In this document: one piece after another, positions 23,621-34,664 of the stretch | How positions within the stretch are numbered: position 1 is the first letter of the stretch | Layout: each line of letters opens with the position of its first letter | Assembly (NCBI RefSeq): GCF_963678635.1 | Contig: NC_087064.1 | Span: 28,934,189-28,998,188 of the forward strand | Length of the DNA stretch: 64,000 nucleotides | Reading direction: 5' to 3' | Source: Symsagittifera roscoffensis | Lineage: Eukaryota > Xenacoelomorpha > Acoela > Convolutidae | The notes under the pieces: generated by a model | Told to the model about the DNA's origin: nothing | The model's input: only the letters and a program-made list of their open reading frames with translations | The model's database searches: none | Position numbers and translations under genes: made by a program

Positions 23621-26430
23621 CCCAGATTTTAAGGTGCTTATTCCATTCCGGATTATGCCCTGGAGAAATACCATTTTTCGCAAAATAGGACGGTTCGGTC
23701 GAGGAAAAGCTTCCAGCCAAAACTTCCCTTTAGATCACTTAGAACAAGCTACTTTTTTTCGAAGGGTTCCACTACGGAAGGTACGCAACCCCCCGGACAG
23801 ATTTTCAAGAGCTTTTTCCGTTTTTGGAAGGTGCCAAAGGGAACCGCATTTTTCACAAACCATGAAGTTTTAGCGGTGAAAAAGCTTCAGGTCTAAAATA
23901 TTTAAATAAGTCTAGCGTCTAAAGGAATAAAATTCAAGTTAGTTAAACTAGTCAACCCTTCTTAAGATTTTAGTATGGTTTTTTGGTTTTTTGTAAAAAA
24001 AATTTTGGTCTCTCTGAATCATGAAGTTCTAAGAGAAAGTTTACTGCTAGCCTGTGGATCTAAAAAAAATTACAGGTTACAAAAAATAATTGACTCAAAT
24101 TGATATCGACTACCTTTTAAAGTCCTTCCAATCGGTTCAGCGGTCTTAGAATATATTCATTCAATCTTGTCACCGCTAAATTGGATTTTTTTCACCGCCA
24201 ACAACTCAGAGACATTTTTTGCAATTCGTTTTCATTGCGCCTCGAAAAACGATATTGCCTAAAATTGCAATAAAGGAGTCGAATTGCCTACAGACTGATA
24301 CTGAACAATTATAGCCAGCTAACTACTGGAAAACCCTGATTATTTGAATTTCTCTCTCTTTTATAAATTCTATTCTCAGTATGAGTAATTGAGGGTGAGA
24401 GAGGGGTCATCGAAAGTAACTCCCACCAAATGAAACTCTAAAATTGGTTTAGGCCTGTTTTTAGTTATAAACACATTGAGCTTGACAAATAGTCAAAAGT
24501 TATGTGAGATCGGTTCGGCTGATAGCTCGAATCTCATAACACGTTTTTTGTCCCTTAAACAACCAAAAACCGATTGGTTCGGAAGAGACGGTGAAAAAAA
24601 AATACATCGATTTCGGGTATTGGACGTCAATCAGTTGTCAACGGTCAACGAGGCGATCGTTACATAATTGAAACTTTACAAAAAAATGAAATTCAAAATT
24701 TTCTGTCTTCTACTTTTCATCCTTTTTTAAAATGTTTTAAGGCATTTTTTGTCGGCGTAGAACGTTTTCGGAAGGTGTGTAACTTCTAGGAAAATGTAAC
24801 ACAGGTGTTTTTATGGTGCTTTTGCCTCTGAACATATCACTCGTCTTCCTTGCAGAGCCCATCAATGCATTCAAACACAGTGTTGACCACAACACGGGCA
24901 ATTGCAGTCTGGTGATCGATGATGCGCAATCTCGTAGTAATTTCATTGGCATCATTCACTATTCAAAAATTGAACATGATCCCACTGTGAGGTCGTCAAA
25001 AATTGGTCTCATCTGTAAAATGGATGCCGTTTTTTCTTCTCGTCGTATTTCGGGCTTGGAGTGAAAACCCTTTCTGAGATTGTTGATATGGAGATCGAAG
25101 CTTGATTGAAAACCACTGCACCAGATTCCCTAAAAATAGTGACTATTGATTCTTCATCCGGATCGTGGACCGGTTCTCCCCGGTTTTTACTTTGAAACAT
25201 ATCTTTGGCTCGCCCCTCCGATTGATGCTGGGCATTGCCTTCTCTTCGACTGATGCTGGATCGGTTCCGAGCGTCGCATTTGTTCGCTGATTTCGATAAA
25301 TTTCAAACTGAAGAATCGACCAAATTACAGGTTGGCCTCATACCATTCCTAGGCTTCCATTCCTTGCATCACCCTATGCTGCTGTCATTCCTGTTCAGAT
25401 TCATCGCCAGATCGTCCAGCGTTTGGATTCATTGCACTAAAAGTTCACTTCGTTTCTCACTTGGTATGTTACAAGGCCAAATTTCTGAGGCACTGCGTCT
25501 TGTCTTCCTTGCATTACCCATGCTTAGCTCAGGTTCCTAAATTCATTACCCATTCCTGCATTACCAATTCCTAAATTCCTCATCATATTCCTATTTAAGT
25601 TCCTAATTCAACTACGCATAATCTAAGACAACAGTGCACAAAATATACAAAAAGAGCAATTTTTTATCTAATTTTTTTCAAGAGAAAAATTTAGATTTTT
25701 TGCTAAGTCTGTGATAAGCTACCGGCTCACAACAGTTTATATCAATCAGAACAATAAAAAAATTATAGAAAAAAAAGACACAATGCTTGATATCAAAAAC
25801 ACTCAATAACACAAGACACTATATTCAATACAATCGGTGAGGTGACAGCGATCTCTTGTATTGATTTCAAACTGCCGCTGAAAATCGATTCCGAGCGCAA
25901 GAGAGTAGGGGACATTCAATGTATTTCATAAGAGAGTGTTTTGCACCTATTACAATTACCGAGGTCTTTTTTCAATTGTCCCGGATTACCCGAGTTGCTT
26001 CCAGGGCATTTTCAAAGCCAAAACAAATGAGAATTCAAAAAACAATTGGATACTCTGACACACCTTACGTAAAATGCAAAATTTACAGAAAATCTTCGGG
26101 TCGACAAATCTATTTTATCCTAGTAAGTATTTTCAAAGGGTACCCAAGCTCCCGTTTATCTTCTAATAGCTTTCAAGCGTGCTTGCATTTCAATCAGAGG
26201 GTAGCCGTTTTTCCTGAGAGGCGGGTACTTAGTTGAAACAGTTCTCAAACAGGAGGGTTCTCAGCTCTCGGTTTTTTAGTGAGGGGCTTGAGTCTAAAAA
26301 GAATTCAAATTGGTGGGTACTCAGACCTCCTTTTTGGGTGCCCAACCGGAGGGTACTCATTCTTCCATTCCTGTAATAAGGTTCTTCAGTGTCGAACAAA
26401 TCCGGATTGGAGATTACTTAGCACTCCATT
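23621..26430. other. Relic repeats, no gene seen
   Basis: No recognisable gene. 23,625-23,880 resembles 2,560-2,767. 24,490-24,660 is a diverged LTR-type relic (GGCTGATAGCTCGAATCTCA ... GGACGTCAATCAG) in reverse orientation to the LTR at 1-420, with the palindrome mutated at its first base. 24,800-25,200 and 25,235-25,540 hold short open frames on both strands with no similarity I can name. 25,550-26,430 is AT-rich with a short repeated phrase GGAGGGTACTCA/GTGGGTACTCAG. Confidence 0.5.
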
Positions 26431-28720
26431 TCTAACATAAGGGATTAAAATTTGATTTCAAGGGTTTCCTTAAATGCTTAAGTTTCATTTTGGAGGGTTC
26501 CGCTTCTGAGCGTAGCTAACCATCCCGACTGATTTCAAAGTGCTTGTTCCGTTTTCGGAGCGTGCCCGGGAGAAACCCCATCTTCGGAGTTTTCCGACGT
26601 TTCGGTGTATGCGTTTCGGAGTATGCCCTCCGGCAGCATTTAAAGGAATTGAAACAGGCTGTTTTCACTTCAGAGGACCTTCTGGTTCCATTCAACTGTG
26701 TCGCTAATATTTTTTTCATCACGAGTGTTCGAAATCTTATTCGCTTTTCTAGCAGATTTTCTCCGTCATCAATTCGGCTGTTGTTTGTTTTCTACCAGTT
26801 CCTTCCAAAATGGCTAATTTAAGCGTTGCTCAGTGTCATGAAGGGGATTATTGATTCTTTTTAATTTTCAACCAGGAAAAATCAACACTCCGACGAAGAA
26901 AATGACAATCCGAAATGACAAACACAAAATGTCGCAAATGTTAGAAACAGAAACTAGCAGTGGATTTCGTACACTCGTAACAAAATGAGTTTAGCGACAA
27001 TTTTGGGTGAAAACAGATGGTCCAGTGGCGAACTCTGAGTCAATCCAAAACTTCTCAAACCTTGAAATTGGGAGGAAAAAAAGGTATCTCTCTGGAAGTT
27101 CGAGGAATGACGCCCGATGCCCAAAGACTGTTTTGGAACAATGATAGCTTTTTGAAAACTGAACTTCTCGGATTTTATGAATTGAACTCCGTGTTGAAAA
27201 CGTTTACTTGACCATATGATTAGTTGAAGTCTAGAGGAAAAGGGTTAATTCATGTCTAACGGATTCAAAATGTAACTGTCACTAAAAACAACTCTAGTTA
27301 TGGCTTTTTTTGCGCCGTATCGACTTAAAATTAACTCGACTCGGTTTCAAAAATTTTCCAGGCAGTTCAATCTCGTCTTTGTGTAATTTTTAAAATCGTC
27401 TCTATGAAAAACCAGGGTTGAATCTTTTTTATGCTCTAAAAAAAAACTTTATTTTCTAGGAAAGACACGAAAAACGGCGCGGTACCTAAAGACCTTTATT
27501 GTAACTACTGGAAAATTGTAATTATTTGAGTTTCGCTCCAAATTAAAAGTTCGTTTCAGGGTACAAGTAAAGGAGGGCGAGAAAAGAATCAATCTATCTT
27601 TAGTGAATCCAAGAATCAAATACCAACAAAAGTAACTCCAATTTCGGTTTAAGCCCCTTTATTGGCTACAAACACATTGTCTGGGGATCCGAGTTCCAGT
27701 TGTGAGCTTATTATATACAAGTAGTCACAACTCTTGTGAGATCCGGTCGGCTGATAGCCTCAAACTCATAACACGTATGTTGATCCTTAAACAACCATAA
27801 ACTGACTGATTTGGACGACAAGATGAAAAAAAAACGTATAGTTAGGGTATCTGACGTCAATCAGTCTTCCAGGAGGATTTTTCCACTTTCCGTTGCTGTG
27901 TGGCATTGGGGTAACTGTTACAATTTGGAGTTTTTTTTAGGAATAATACACCTTCACTCGTGATTCCGCCACACAACCATTTGATGACGAAATGCTGCCT
28001 GCTCGGAAGGTTCTGCTGTGCCTTTCTTGCGGATTGGCAATATTATGAGCTACAAACACTCAGAAACGATGAAAGCCGCCAATTTTTGACAACAGCTGAA
28101 ATGGCAATCAAAAATGGTCACAAGTTATAGAAACAGACATCAGCAGTTGCTATCTAGCACTCGTAACAATTTGTGAGTACAACGACAAAGGTGAGTTGAA
28201 ATGAAAAATCGAATGGCAATTTCGTTGTCGTTCGAAGCTCTCTCGATCCCTGAAACTGGGCGGATGCCAAAATAATCTCTCAGGATTTGCGAGAATTAAC
28301 GCCCAGGCCTAAAAATGGTTTCTGAACAATGATAGCTTTTTAATTACTGAAATTCTCCCAATAATTGAATTGAACTCCGGGTTAATAATTTTTTCAAGAA
28401 GATAAGCAGTTGAAGGCGAAGAATGAGTCGATCTATGACGAACGGATTGAAGGTACGTTTTAAACTAAAACAACTTTAATTGTGATTTCAGCACCGTTAT
28501 TAAAAATGAACTCGTTGTTTGGGAATGCTAGACCCGAATATGTGATATTACTACGAATGAGATTTGTTCCGTTGATGGCCAAAATATCGTAACAATTATG
28601 TTAACCCTTAAATAGACCAATAACCACAGACCATATTGAGAGGGTGAAAACAATTAGAGGTAATGTATTTGACGTCAACTAGTCTCAATAGGGCCTTCTT
28701 CTTTTCCGATGCTGAGGTTA
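26431..28720 (+). repeat. Two diverged copies of an LTR-type relic repeat
   Basis: Two blocks of 1-1.4 kb resemble one another and 480-2,300. Shared landmarks in order are a TCGGAAGGTT-like phrase, a GAGTCAATCC-like phrase, an AATGATAGCTTTTT phrase, a GGTCGGCTGATAGCCTC-like phrase, and a TGACGTCA palindrome (27,852-27,859 and 28,670-28,677). The GGCTGATAG ... GACGTCA part resembles the minus strand of the LTR at 1-420, so these are probably old LTR-plus-flank relics of the same gypsy superfamily. No intact ORF. Confidence 0.5.
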
Positions 28721-29151
28721 TGTAATTACTGAACAAATGTTAGAAACCTGAAAAACAAAAAAATTTGCGAAAAATTTTGTTTGAAGAACAGTGTTATGCA
28801 TTCTCATGTTTTTACAATTGTATGATTTCGATTGGTCAAAAAACTCTTTGCATTGATTGCAGGATAAGTATTGTAAAGTTTTCAAAGTCTAATAAGGCGC
28901 AAAGTATACGTAAACGTATAAATTAACAGTTTAAAGTTTCTATTTAAATCCGTAGGATTGCTTCAATGATAGCAACAGAGAGAGTATTAGTCGCCTAGAC
29001 GTTGTTTAAAGGGTATAATGAGGGAAGAAATGGCTTTAATTTTCGCACAACCTATCATTGTACTAAAATTATACTAACATTAACAAAATTTTCTGAACAT
29101 TTTTTTCATTTTGCGGCCAATAGACTAATTTCTTTGTTGCATCCTAAAAAT
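28721..29151. other. No feature recognised
   Basis: AT-rich sequence with no ORF, repeat or structure that I can support. Confidence 0.5.
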
Positions 29152-29660
29152 ACTGAAACAGTAGGTGGTCAAATAAAGTATGGAGGAGTAATTTTTTCAA
29201 CATCGTCGAATAATACTCGTATTCCAAATTTACCAATGCAATTTTTTTGCATCTTCTTCTATCGGTGCTTCTTGAAAACCTGGAAAACTTAGTCAGAAGC
29301 ATGCGATTGCTCGTAGGTTGCTTGTCTAGGTTGCTTGTTTGATTATAAATTTATAATCAAATTTATAATCAAACAAATTAAACAATTTGATTGCTCGTAG
29401 GTTGCTTGTCTAGGTTGCTTGTTTGATTATAAATTTATAATCAAATTTATTATCAAACAATTTGACCACCTAACGTGCTGAAACAGTAGGTGGTCAAATA
29501 AAGTATGGAGGAGTAATTTTTGCAACAAAAGACACTTTTCAACATCGTCGAATAAAACTCGTATTCCAAATTTACCAATGCAATTTTTTCGCATCTTCTT
29601 CTATCGGTGCTTCTTGAAAACCTGGAAAATTTAGTCAGAAGCATGTGATTGCTCGTAGGA
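29152..29660. repeat. Compound local direct repeats with AT-rich palindrome
   Basis: A block of about 165 bp starting CTGAAACAGTAGGTGGTCAA occurs at 29,152-29,322 and 29,478-29,660, the second with a small insertion. Between them an 85-bp unit starting ATTGCTCGTAGGTTGCTTG is repeated twice (about 29,305 and 29,390). Each unit includes a palindrome of the form TTTGATTATAAATTTATAAT plus its complement. No coding capacity. Confidence 0.75.
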
Positions 29661-30721
29661 GTTTTCAATTTATAATCAAACAAACTGGCAGCAAATGTTT
29701 TTGACGGAACCATACTACACAAAAAATTTTTTTTTGGTTGCAAGTACCAGTAGTTATTCACAGGCGCAAAAAGACATCGTGATATCATTCTAGACTTTGA
29801 TGCAGACTCGGTGTCAATTGTATATTTCGAAAACGAAGTTAAACAACTCTAGAGCCCAATCTCTAGCCGTTATAGCTCAAAGTGTTTTTGAAATATAGTT
29901 TAATGTGACAAAAACTGTGCTTGAAAAAAAAATGATTGAAAAAAATTGGGTCAACAGCTGAGCAACATCCTTTTTCGCCCTACTGCTTCAGCAACTTCGA
30001 CGTTGTTGCATGGTAGGATTGGCTATTTAAGTCTTTGAAAAACTAGCCCCTAAAAAGACCAAAAAATGAACAACTCTAACCTGGAGGGTCACTAACAAAA
30101 AACAATCAGCAAAGAAAAGCGGAATTGCACGGAAATGCACAAGAAAAGCGGAAAGCGGAAATGAAAGACAAAATACCGTCCGCGAATGATCTTGAATAGC
30201 AGGAAACTCGAGAATCAAGTAAGAGTAGTTTTGGACGAAGATTTATACCCTCATTTAAACGAACAATTTAAATGCTCATTTTTTGAAAGCTGAAAATTTT
30301 CAGATATGAAAACATATTTTAAAAGCATTTGGAAAATAATCTCATGATCCATCGGAAAGGTTTTTAATTGAACTGAGATTTTCCACTGATAATTAAAAAG
30401 CTTAATTTTTTAATGATTTTCCAGTCATTTTTCAGCAATATTACCTCTTAAAGCACTTGTAAAACATTTAGTTCTCTCATCGACACTTGTCTTCAGCGTA
30501 ATCGTAACTAAACAAATCAAATCTACCATATGTATCTAAAACGTTTAACTTTATACCCTTTTTAAAATTGAAGAAAAACAAGACATTTCCAAATATCGTC
30601 TCATCTCGTTTTTAGCATGAAAACAAAAAATTCTCGAAACCCTGTTCTTTTATAGATTTTACATAGCAATCTAGCGTCACATCCTCAAAAAAAAAACAGC
30701 ACGAGTTCGCCAATTATAAAC
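29661..30721. other. No gene recognised
   Basis: About 1 kb without recognisable coding sequence or repeat; short frames on both strands look like chance. Confidence 0.45.
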
Positions 30722-31110
30722 GTGCAAAAAAAAATGTTCCTTTACTTGAGTAAATTGTTTGTAAGCTCTCTTCCGGGAAATGAAAGAGTCCTTAACAAAG
30801 TAAGTCATGAAAAACTAAAACAAAACGTTCAAAACAGAATTGTTACTGTAGAACTATTGGATTGGCTCGAAAATTACTTTAGAGGTCGAAAAAAGAGGCA
30901 AATTTTGGCAATTCGATTTCTTCAGAGTTGTGGCTCACTAGCGGAGTTCCACAAGGCTCATTACTAAGTGTTATATTCTTCATCATAATAGACCATGTCA
31001 AGATATGTTGGGTTTGTTAACGACTACAAAATTATTGTAACAAACAGTTTCGCCAAGGAAAATGAGGGGTCAAACGTCGAAATTTTGTAGCCACAACTTG
31101 ATGACACTGA
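30722..31110 (+). pseudogene. Degraded non-LTR (LINE) reverse transcriptase fragment
   Basis: The frame 30,722-30,967 contains VSHEKLKQNVQN followed by LLDWLENYFRGRKKRQ. This is the typical pattern of the LINE RT region upstream of the catalytic box, as in Jockey/CR1-like elements. After one stop the expected catalytic region appears as a degenerate FVNDYKII at about 31,010-31,035, where an (A/V)DD motif would be expected. The rest (31,040-31,110) is broken. It is a 5'- and 3'-truncated dead relic; the family cannot be fixed from this length. Confidence 0.6.
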
Positions 31111-31246
31111 AAATCAAACAAAAAATCAGAACTGATTATGAAAGGTGACATTATTAATATACACTAGATAGCATATATGAGCGCAAACTCAGATTTTTAC
31201 TCTATGAAATGCCTGGTTCAAATGTCCGTTTTTGACAATCTTTACT

Positions 31247-32053
31247 TTGATGTTTAGCACAGATTTTACATAAGTAAAATAAAAGCAAATGATCAAAGCT
31301 ACCCTCTATAAAGCTATCAATGTTTGTTTTCAAAGATTTACCTCATCTGCACCAGGGGCGGATCTAGGATTTTCTCGAGGGGGCGGGCGGATTTTCAAAA
31401 AAAATTTCCAAAATTTTGACGACCTTTTTTTGTTAGGTCGACCAATTTGATTTTTCGAGCTCTCCCAAGGCACTGTTGTTCCCCTATTTTGGCTAAATTT
31501 TCTGGGCCGCAGGCAAATTTTTGAAAATTTTTGCCTTTTGAGCATTTTTGAGCATTTTTTGAAAAAGGTTGACAAAAAAGTCGCGTTTTTTTTGGCGCGC
31601 GCTCCCCATCAAAGTTAGTATATATTGGCGCCAAAGGCGCCTTTAGAAAAATTTTAGGGTCGGTCGGCCAAAAACGGATTTCTGAAAAAGTATTAAAGGG
31701 GGGACCCTTTGGGTCGGCAGGGGGTCGAATCCCTGAGGGAAGAAGCGTAAGCCCCCCCCCCCTAAATCCGCCCCTGATCTGCACTAAGATTTGCATCCTC
31801 GTGCATTCTTTTAAGAAAAATTTTTTGTAACGTGACTTAAGCTCAGCAATCAAGTTGAATTAATCTGGGTAAAATTTTACTAAATTTGGCTTTTTCTTAG
31901 CTTTTTACGCGTTTTTTTTGCAGATGATGACAAGTGGCACTTTCACACCCGCTTGGCATTAGTAGGTTTTGAAAACCAATCATTGATAGTTTCATAGAGG
32001 GTAGTTCTGATCATTCGCTCTTGGTCTATGTAGAAGTTGAGCTAAACATCGAA
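31247..32053. repeat. Imperfect inverted repeat (arms about 87 bp)
   Basis: The left arm 31,247-31,335 and the right arm 31,967-32,053 are reverse complements at roughly 75 percent, including GATGTTTAGC, AATGATCA, CTACCCTCTAT and CTATCAATG. The loop holds the hAT-type MITE at 31,353-31,776. The arms adjoin the LINE fragment and may be LINE-derived. Confidence 0.65.
31353..31776. mobile_element. hAT-type MITE with 8-bp target duplication
   Basis: The ends are CAGGGGCGGATCTAGG and, inverted, CAGGGGCGGATTTAGG (15 of 16 match). The sequence ATCTGCAC directly precedes (31,345-31,352) and directly follows (31,777-31,784) the element, giving a perfect 8-bp target duplication, the hallmark of hAT transposons. 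The 424-bp body has no transposase, so it is a non-autonomous element. The perfect duplication suggests it is not very old. Confidence 0.85.
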
Positions 32054-32067
32054 TTGAATGTTGTCTA

Positions 32068-32475
32068 AGAAGGACATATTAAACATAGGCATTTCAGAGA
32101 ATAAACACCTGGGTTTGCGCTTAGTTTTGTAGTTTAATTTTCTCAAATTTTGTTGTTTTTATCAGAAAATTTATAATTCTTAATTTGTTCTAGAAATTTA
32201 ATTGCTTAAAGCCGGCTACTTTTTCTCGGAAATTCGAGAGTCAGTGTTTTCTTCCGTTTTCTTGCCTCATATTATTCTTTTCATTTTTCTCTTCTATTCG
32301 AGTCCTGACGGAGTTAGAAGCGCTTCTTATCAACCCGTCTGGTCCAGGCCGGGTGCGATTCCTGGCGAATTTGTTTTCAGTGTCCATGAAATTAATGTAC
32401 AAAAAATCATGAAATTGATCAATAAAGTTGCTCATGGGCAGTTTGAAAATTGTACTAGAGCTCGAAGTCAATGTT
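32068..32475 (+). repeat. Diverged direct repeat X, left copy
   Basis: This block resembles 51,632-51,960 in the same orientation: GGACATATTAAA, TTTCAGAGA, AAACACCTGGGTTT, TTGTTCTAG, AATCATGAAATTGAT and AAATTGTACTA have counterparts in order. The two lie just outside the two ends of copy B. Identity is low (my estimate 60-70 percent) with indels. Family unknown. Confidence 0.55.
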
Positions 32476-32636
32476 GTCCAAAATGGAGGCTCTTTTCCAG
32501 TTCCCCCCCTTTCAAAATACCGAGTTTTTTGTTTGTTTTACGTGTTATTACGGCTAATTGCGTGATGTTACGCTGTAAAGTATGAAAAACAAATCTGTTC
32601 AGAATTGTCGATTTGTTCACCACGCCAAATTTCATT

Positions 32637-32640
32637 GCAT
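32637..32640. other. Target-site duplication GCAT, left of copy B
   Basis: GCAT abuts the TG of the left LTR; the same GCAT follows the CA of the right LTR at 51,559-51,562. A 4-bp duplication fits Ty3/gypsy-type and retroviral integrases. Confidence 0.8.
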
Positions 32641-33050
32641 TGAGTTAGGACTGGAGTGTATAACTCATAGAGTAATTTCGGATAGGGTACACCGTCTGCT
32701 CGTCACGCTATCTTATTTTCGGCCGGATAGATTCGTGCAACTTCTTAGTCTAATACCGATCCTAATCTTACTCTTATACTATCTAGTCTCAGGTTGTTTA
32801 ACTAGTCTCTGCTAGGCTCAATAGATCTAGGGTATACTGGTTTATTGCGGCTGCTGAAGTGCTCGGGAGAGTCCAACTAATTTCTAAGTTAAATTCAAAT
32901 CTCTCTGGTGCTGAAATTACAAGTAACTTCAGCACTTACAAATAAGTGGGTTGTTAGTTAGATGGATCATGATTGGTTAATATTAAATACTTTACATTGG
33001 TAAAATATCTAATTTATCCAATCATAAAATGTAGTTTAGATCAGGTTCCA
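32641..33050 (-). repeat. 3' LTR of copy B
   Basis: Matches the 5' LTR at 51,149-51,558 over 410 bp with one visible substitution (in the T/A-rich stretch near 32,894). It contains an imperfect 28-bp palindrome at 32,908-32,935 (GTGCTGAA ... TTCAGCAC) and a CCAAT-type motif near its start. Confidence 0.95.
32841..32846 (-). terminator. Polyadenylation-type hexamer in the 3' LTR
   Basis: AATAAA on the minus strand, in the middle of the LTR; the 5' LTR has it at 51,349-51,354. In both complete LTRs of copy A it is AATAAG. It is the only clear AATAAA in the LTR sense strand that I noticed, so it is the likely R-region polyadenylation signal. Confidence 0.5.
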
Positions 33051-33734
33051 CCCATCCGGGTTTTACAGAGTTTTTTAGAATAGTTCTTCTGCAATTCGAA
33101 GGATGGATGATGGACGTTGGTTTTTGGCGAACATCATTTTCTTCCGTTTCCTCTTTGTTAAAGAAGTTCCAGGAAGCTGGAGTTAGAGACATAAGACGTT
33201 GTGTCTTCTAGTGACAACGACTAAGTCTTTGCAACAACCTCAAATCTGATTTCAGAATGGTTGGCTATGTCAGGTTTTTCTGTTCTGCGTGGAGAACTTC
33301 TTTTGTGTCTGATCTAGTTTGGGAATGGGGTGGAGATTGTGCGTGGAGGGGATGCCTGGTTACTCGGATCTGTACGTATACTTGAACATCGAGGTGGTCA
33401 TTGGTCTAGTTCAATGAAGTCCTTTTCTGCGAAGTCAAGTCGTACTCTAAATCCTTTGAGTTGTGATTGTGAGTGGCATATCGATTGTGGTTGGCCATTC
33501 TCTCTCGAGTGTAGTGGGGTCGTTTTGTCTTTAGATGTTCGTCCTTGGTGTTGTATTCTGATCTATGTATTGCATAATGTAATTTACATTTTATAAAACA
33601 TTTATTAGTTTAATATTTTTTAATTATGATTTTAGTTAGTTGTTTTCACAAAAGCTTTTTGTTTTAGTTCGGTTATTTTGAAGAGTTACTCACCCTTGAG
33701 TAGCTCTTATTAAAAATAGAGGTGTGGTCACAAA

Positions 33735-33815
33735 GCGTGGATGTAGCGCGGTGGGTTAGGCCGGCTATAGAGCATGCTCAGGACGTCCTTCCTGGTGGGT
33801 TAGGCCAGGAGTGGG
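33735..33815 (+). other. tRNA-like or SINE-like segment, antisense to the element
   Basis: The plus strand reads GGATGTAGCGCGGTGGGTTA at about 33,741, resembling a tRNA-type A box with flanks, followed by a stem-like CGGCTATAGAGCATGCTC and a second GGTGGGTTAGGCC. Copy A carries the same segment (minus strand, about 22,855-22,925), so it was present in their common ancestor. I see no convincing B box, so this may be a SINE head relic or a coincidence. Confidence 0.3.
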
Positions 33816-34310
33816 AGTATGATTTCATGCGGTTTTTGTGAGGGGTCCTGTTATGTGACAACGTTTTATGTTGGGTTTGTTGTGGTTTTTCTTATGTTTT
33901 GTTGGTTGTGTCCTTTTTTCAAAAATCAAATTGTTCGTGGTATGGGTTTGTCTTTCGACTTTTTTGTGTTTTATTATTTCTTTCTTAGACTTTATAAGAG
34001 TCTTCAAAAGAATAAATTATCCAGTTTTAAACTGGGTTAATCCGGTTTGGGTACCGTTGGTTTCCTTTTCTTAGTCATGCTGTTATTCTATGATTTGTGG
34101 TATTTAGTAAGCTGCGTTGGTTAGTTTTGTTTAGTATATGATTCCTTTCCAACCGGGTTAAAGGAAAGTTTGAAACATGTTATTATATGTTAGAGTTGTT
34201 GAGTGTGAAAACTTGAAACTGAAATTCATTATTTTAAACAATTCTTCGTGGGCGAGCTGTGCGAGTGTGGATAGAATTTCTTGTGCGAATGAATGAAAAT
34301 ATCAAAAGGT

Positions 34311-34451
34311 TAGTACTGCATTTGCATTTTAATAATTTACTGCATAGAATTTGGAAATTTACTGCTAGTTATGGGGGAATTTTAAGTTACAAATTTTCAT
34401 CATAATTAGATTTACTGCTTGTGGGGAAAATTTTAGAAATGAATTTACTGC
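34311..34451 (-). repeat. Cluster of GCAGTAAA motifs in the 3' region
   Basis: Exact GCAGTAAA (TTTACTGC on the plus strand) occurs at 34,336-34,343, 34,358-34,365, 34,411-34,418 and 34,444-34,451, with a near-copy at 34,311-34,320. A similar, more degraded cluster lies at 22,174-22,330 in copy A. It may bind an RNA- or DNA-binding protein; role unknown. Confidence 0.55.
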
Positions 34452-34664
34452 ATTGGTATTAAATTTATAAATTTATAAGTGTAAGAGATTAATAGAATTT
34501 TTGAAATCTGTTTGATGAAATTTGCGATTTTTATTTGTCTTTTGTGGTTTTTGTAGGTGATTGTCGGATGAAGGCTAAAAATCTAAAGAAAACATGGATA
34601 AAGTATGGTGAGTTTTTTAATATTTTAATTAGTTAGTAATATTCATTTAATTCATACTTACCTT

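Larger units (their letters stand above)
33051..34664 (-). other. 3' untranslated region of copy B
   Basis: 1.6 kb without a sense ORF, colinear with 21,990-23,588 of copy A. From the 3' end it holds: the pre-LTR block with CCCGGATGGG; a segment conserved near 33,735-33,815 with tRNA-like features on the plus strand; a block with CTTTAACCCGG near 34,155; and a cluster of GCAGTAAA motifs at 34,311-34,451. Confidence 0.65.

Noticed and set aside
24737-25200. Minus-strand frames between 24.7 and 25.2 kb as a protease or gag fragment
   Set aside because: No catalytic motif or recognisable domain; similarity was only an impression.
25235-25540. 101-aa plus-strand frame in the relic region
   Set aside because: No similarity, no conservation elsewhere in the window, and stop-poor only because the local GC content is higher.
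31395-31853. Minus-strand 152-aa frame across the MITE
   Set aside because: It spans both ends of a non-autonomous transposon and the flank, so it is not a gene.
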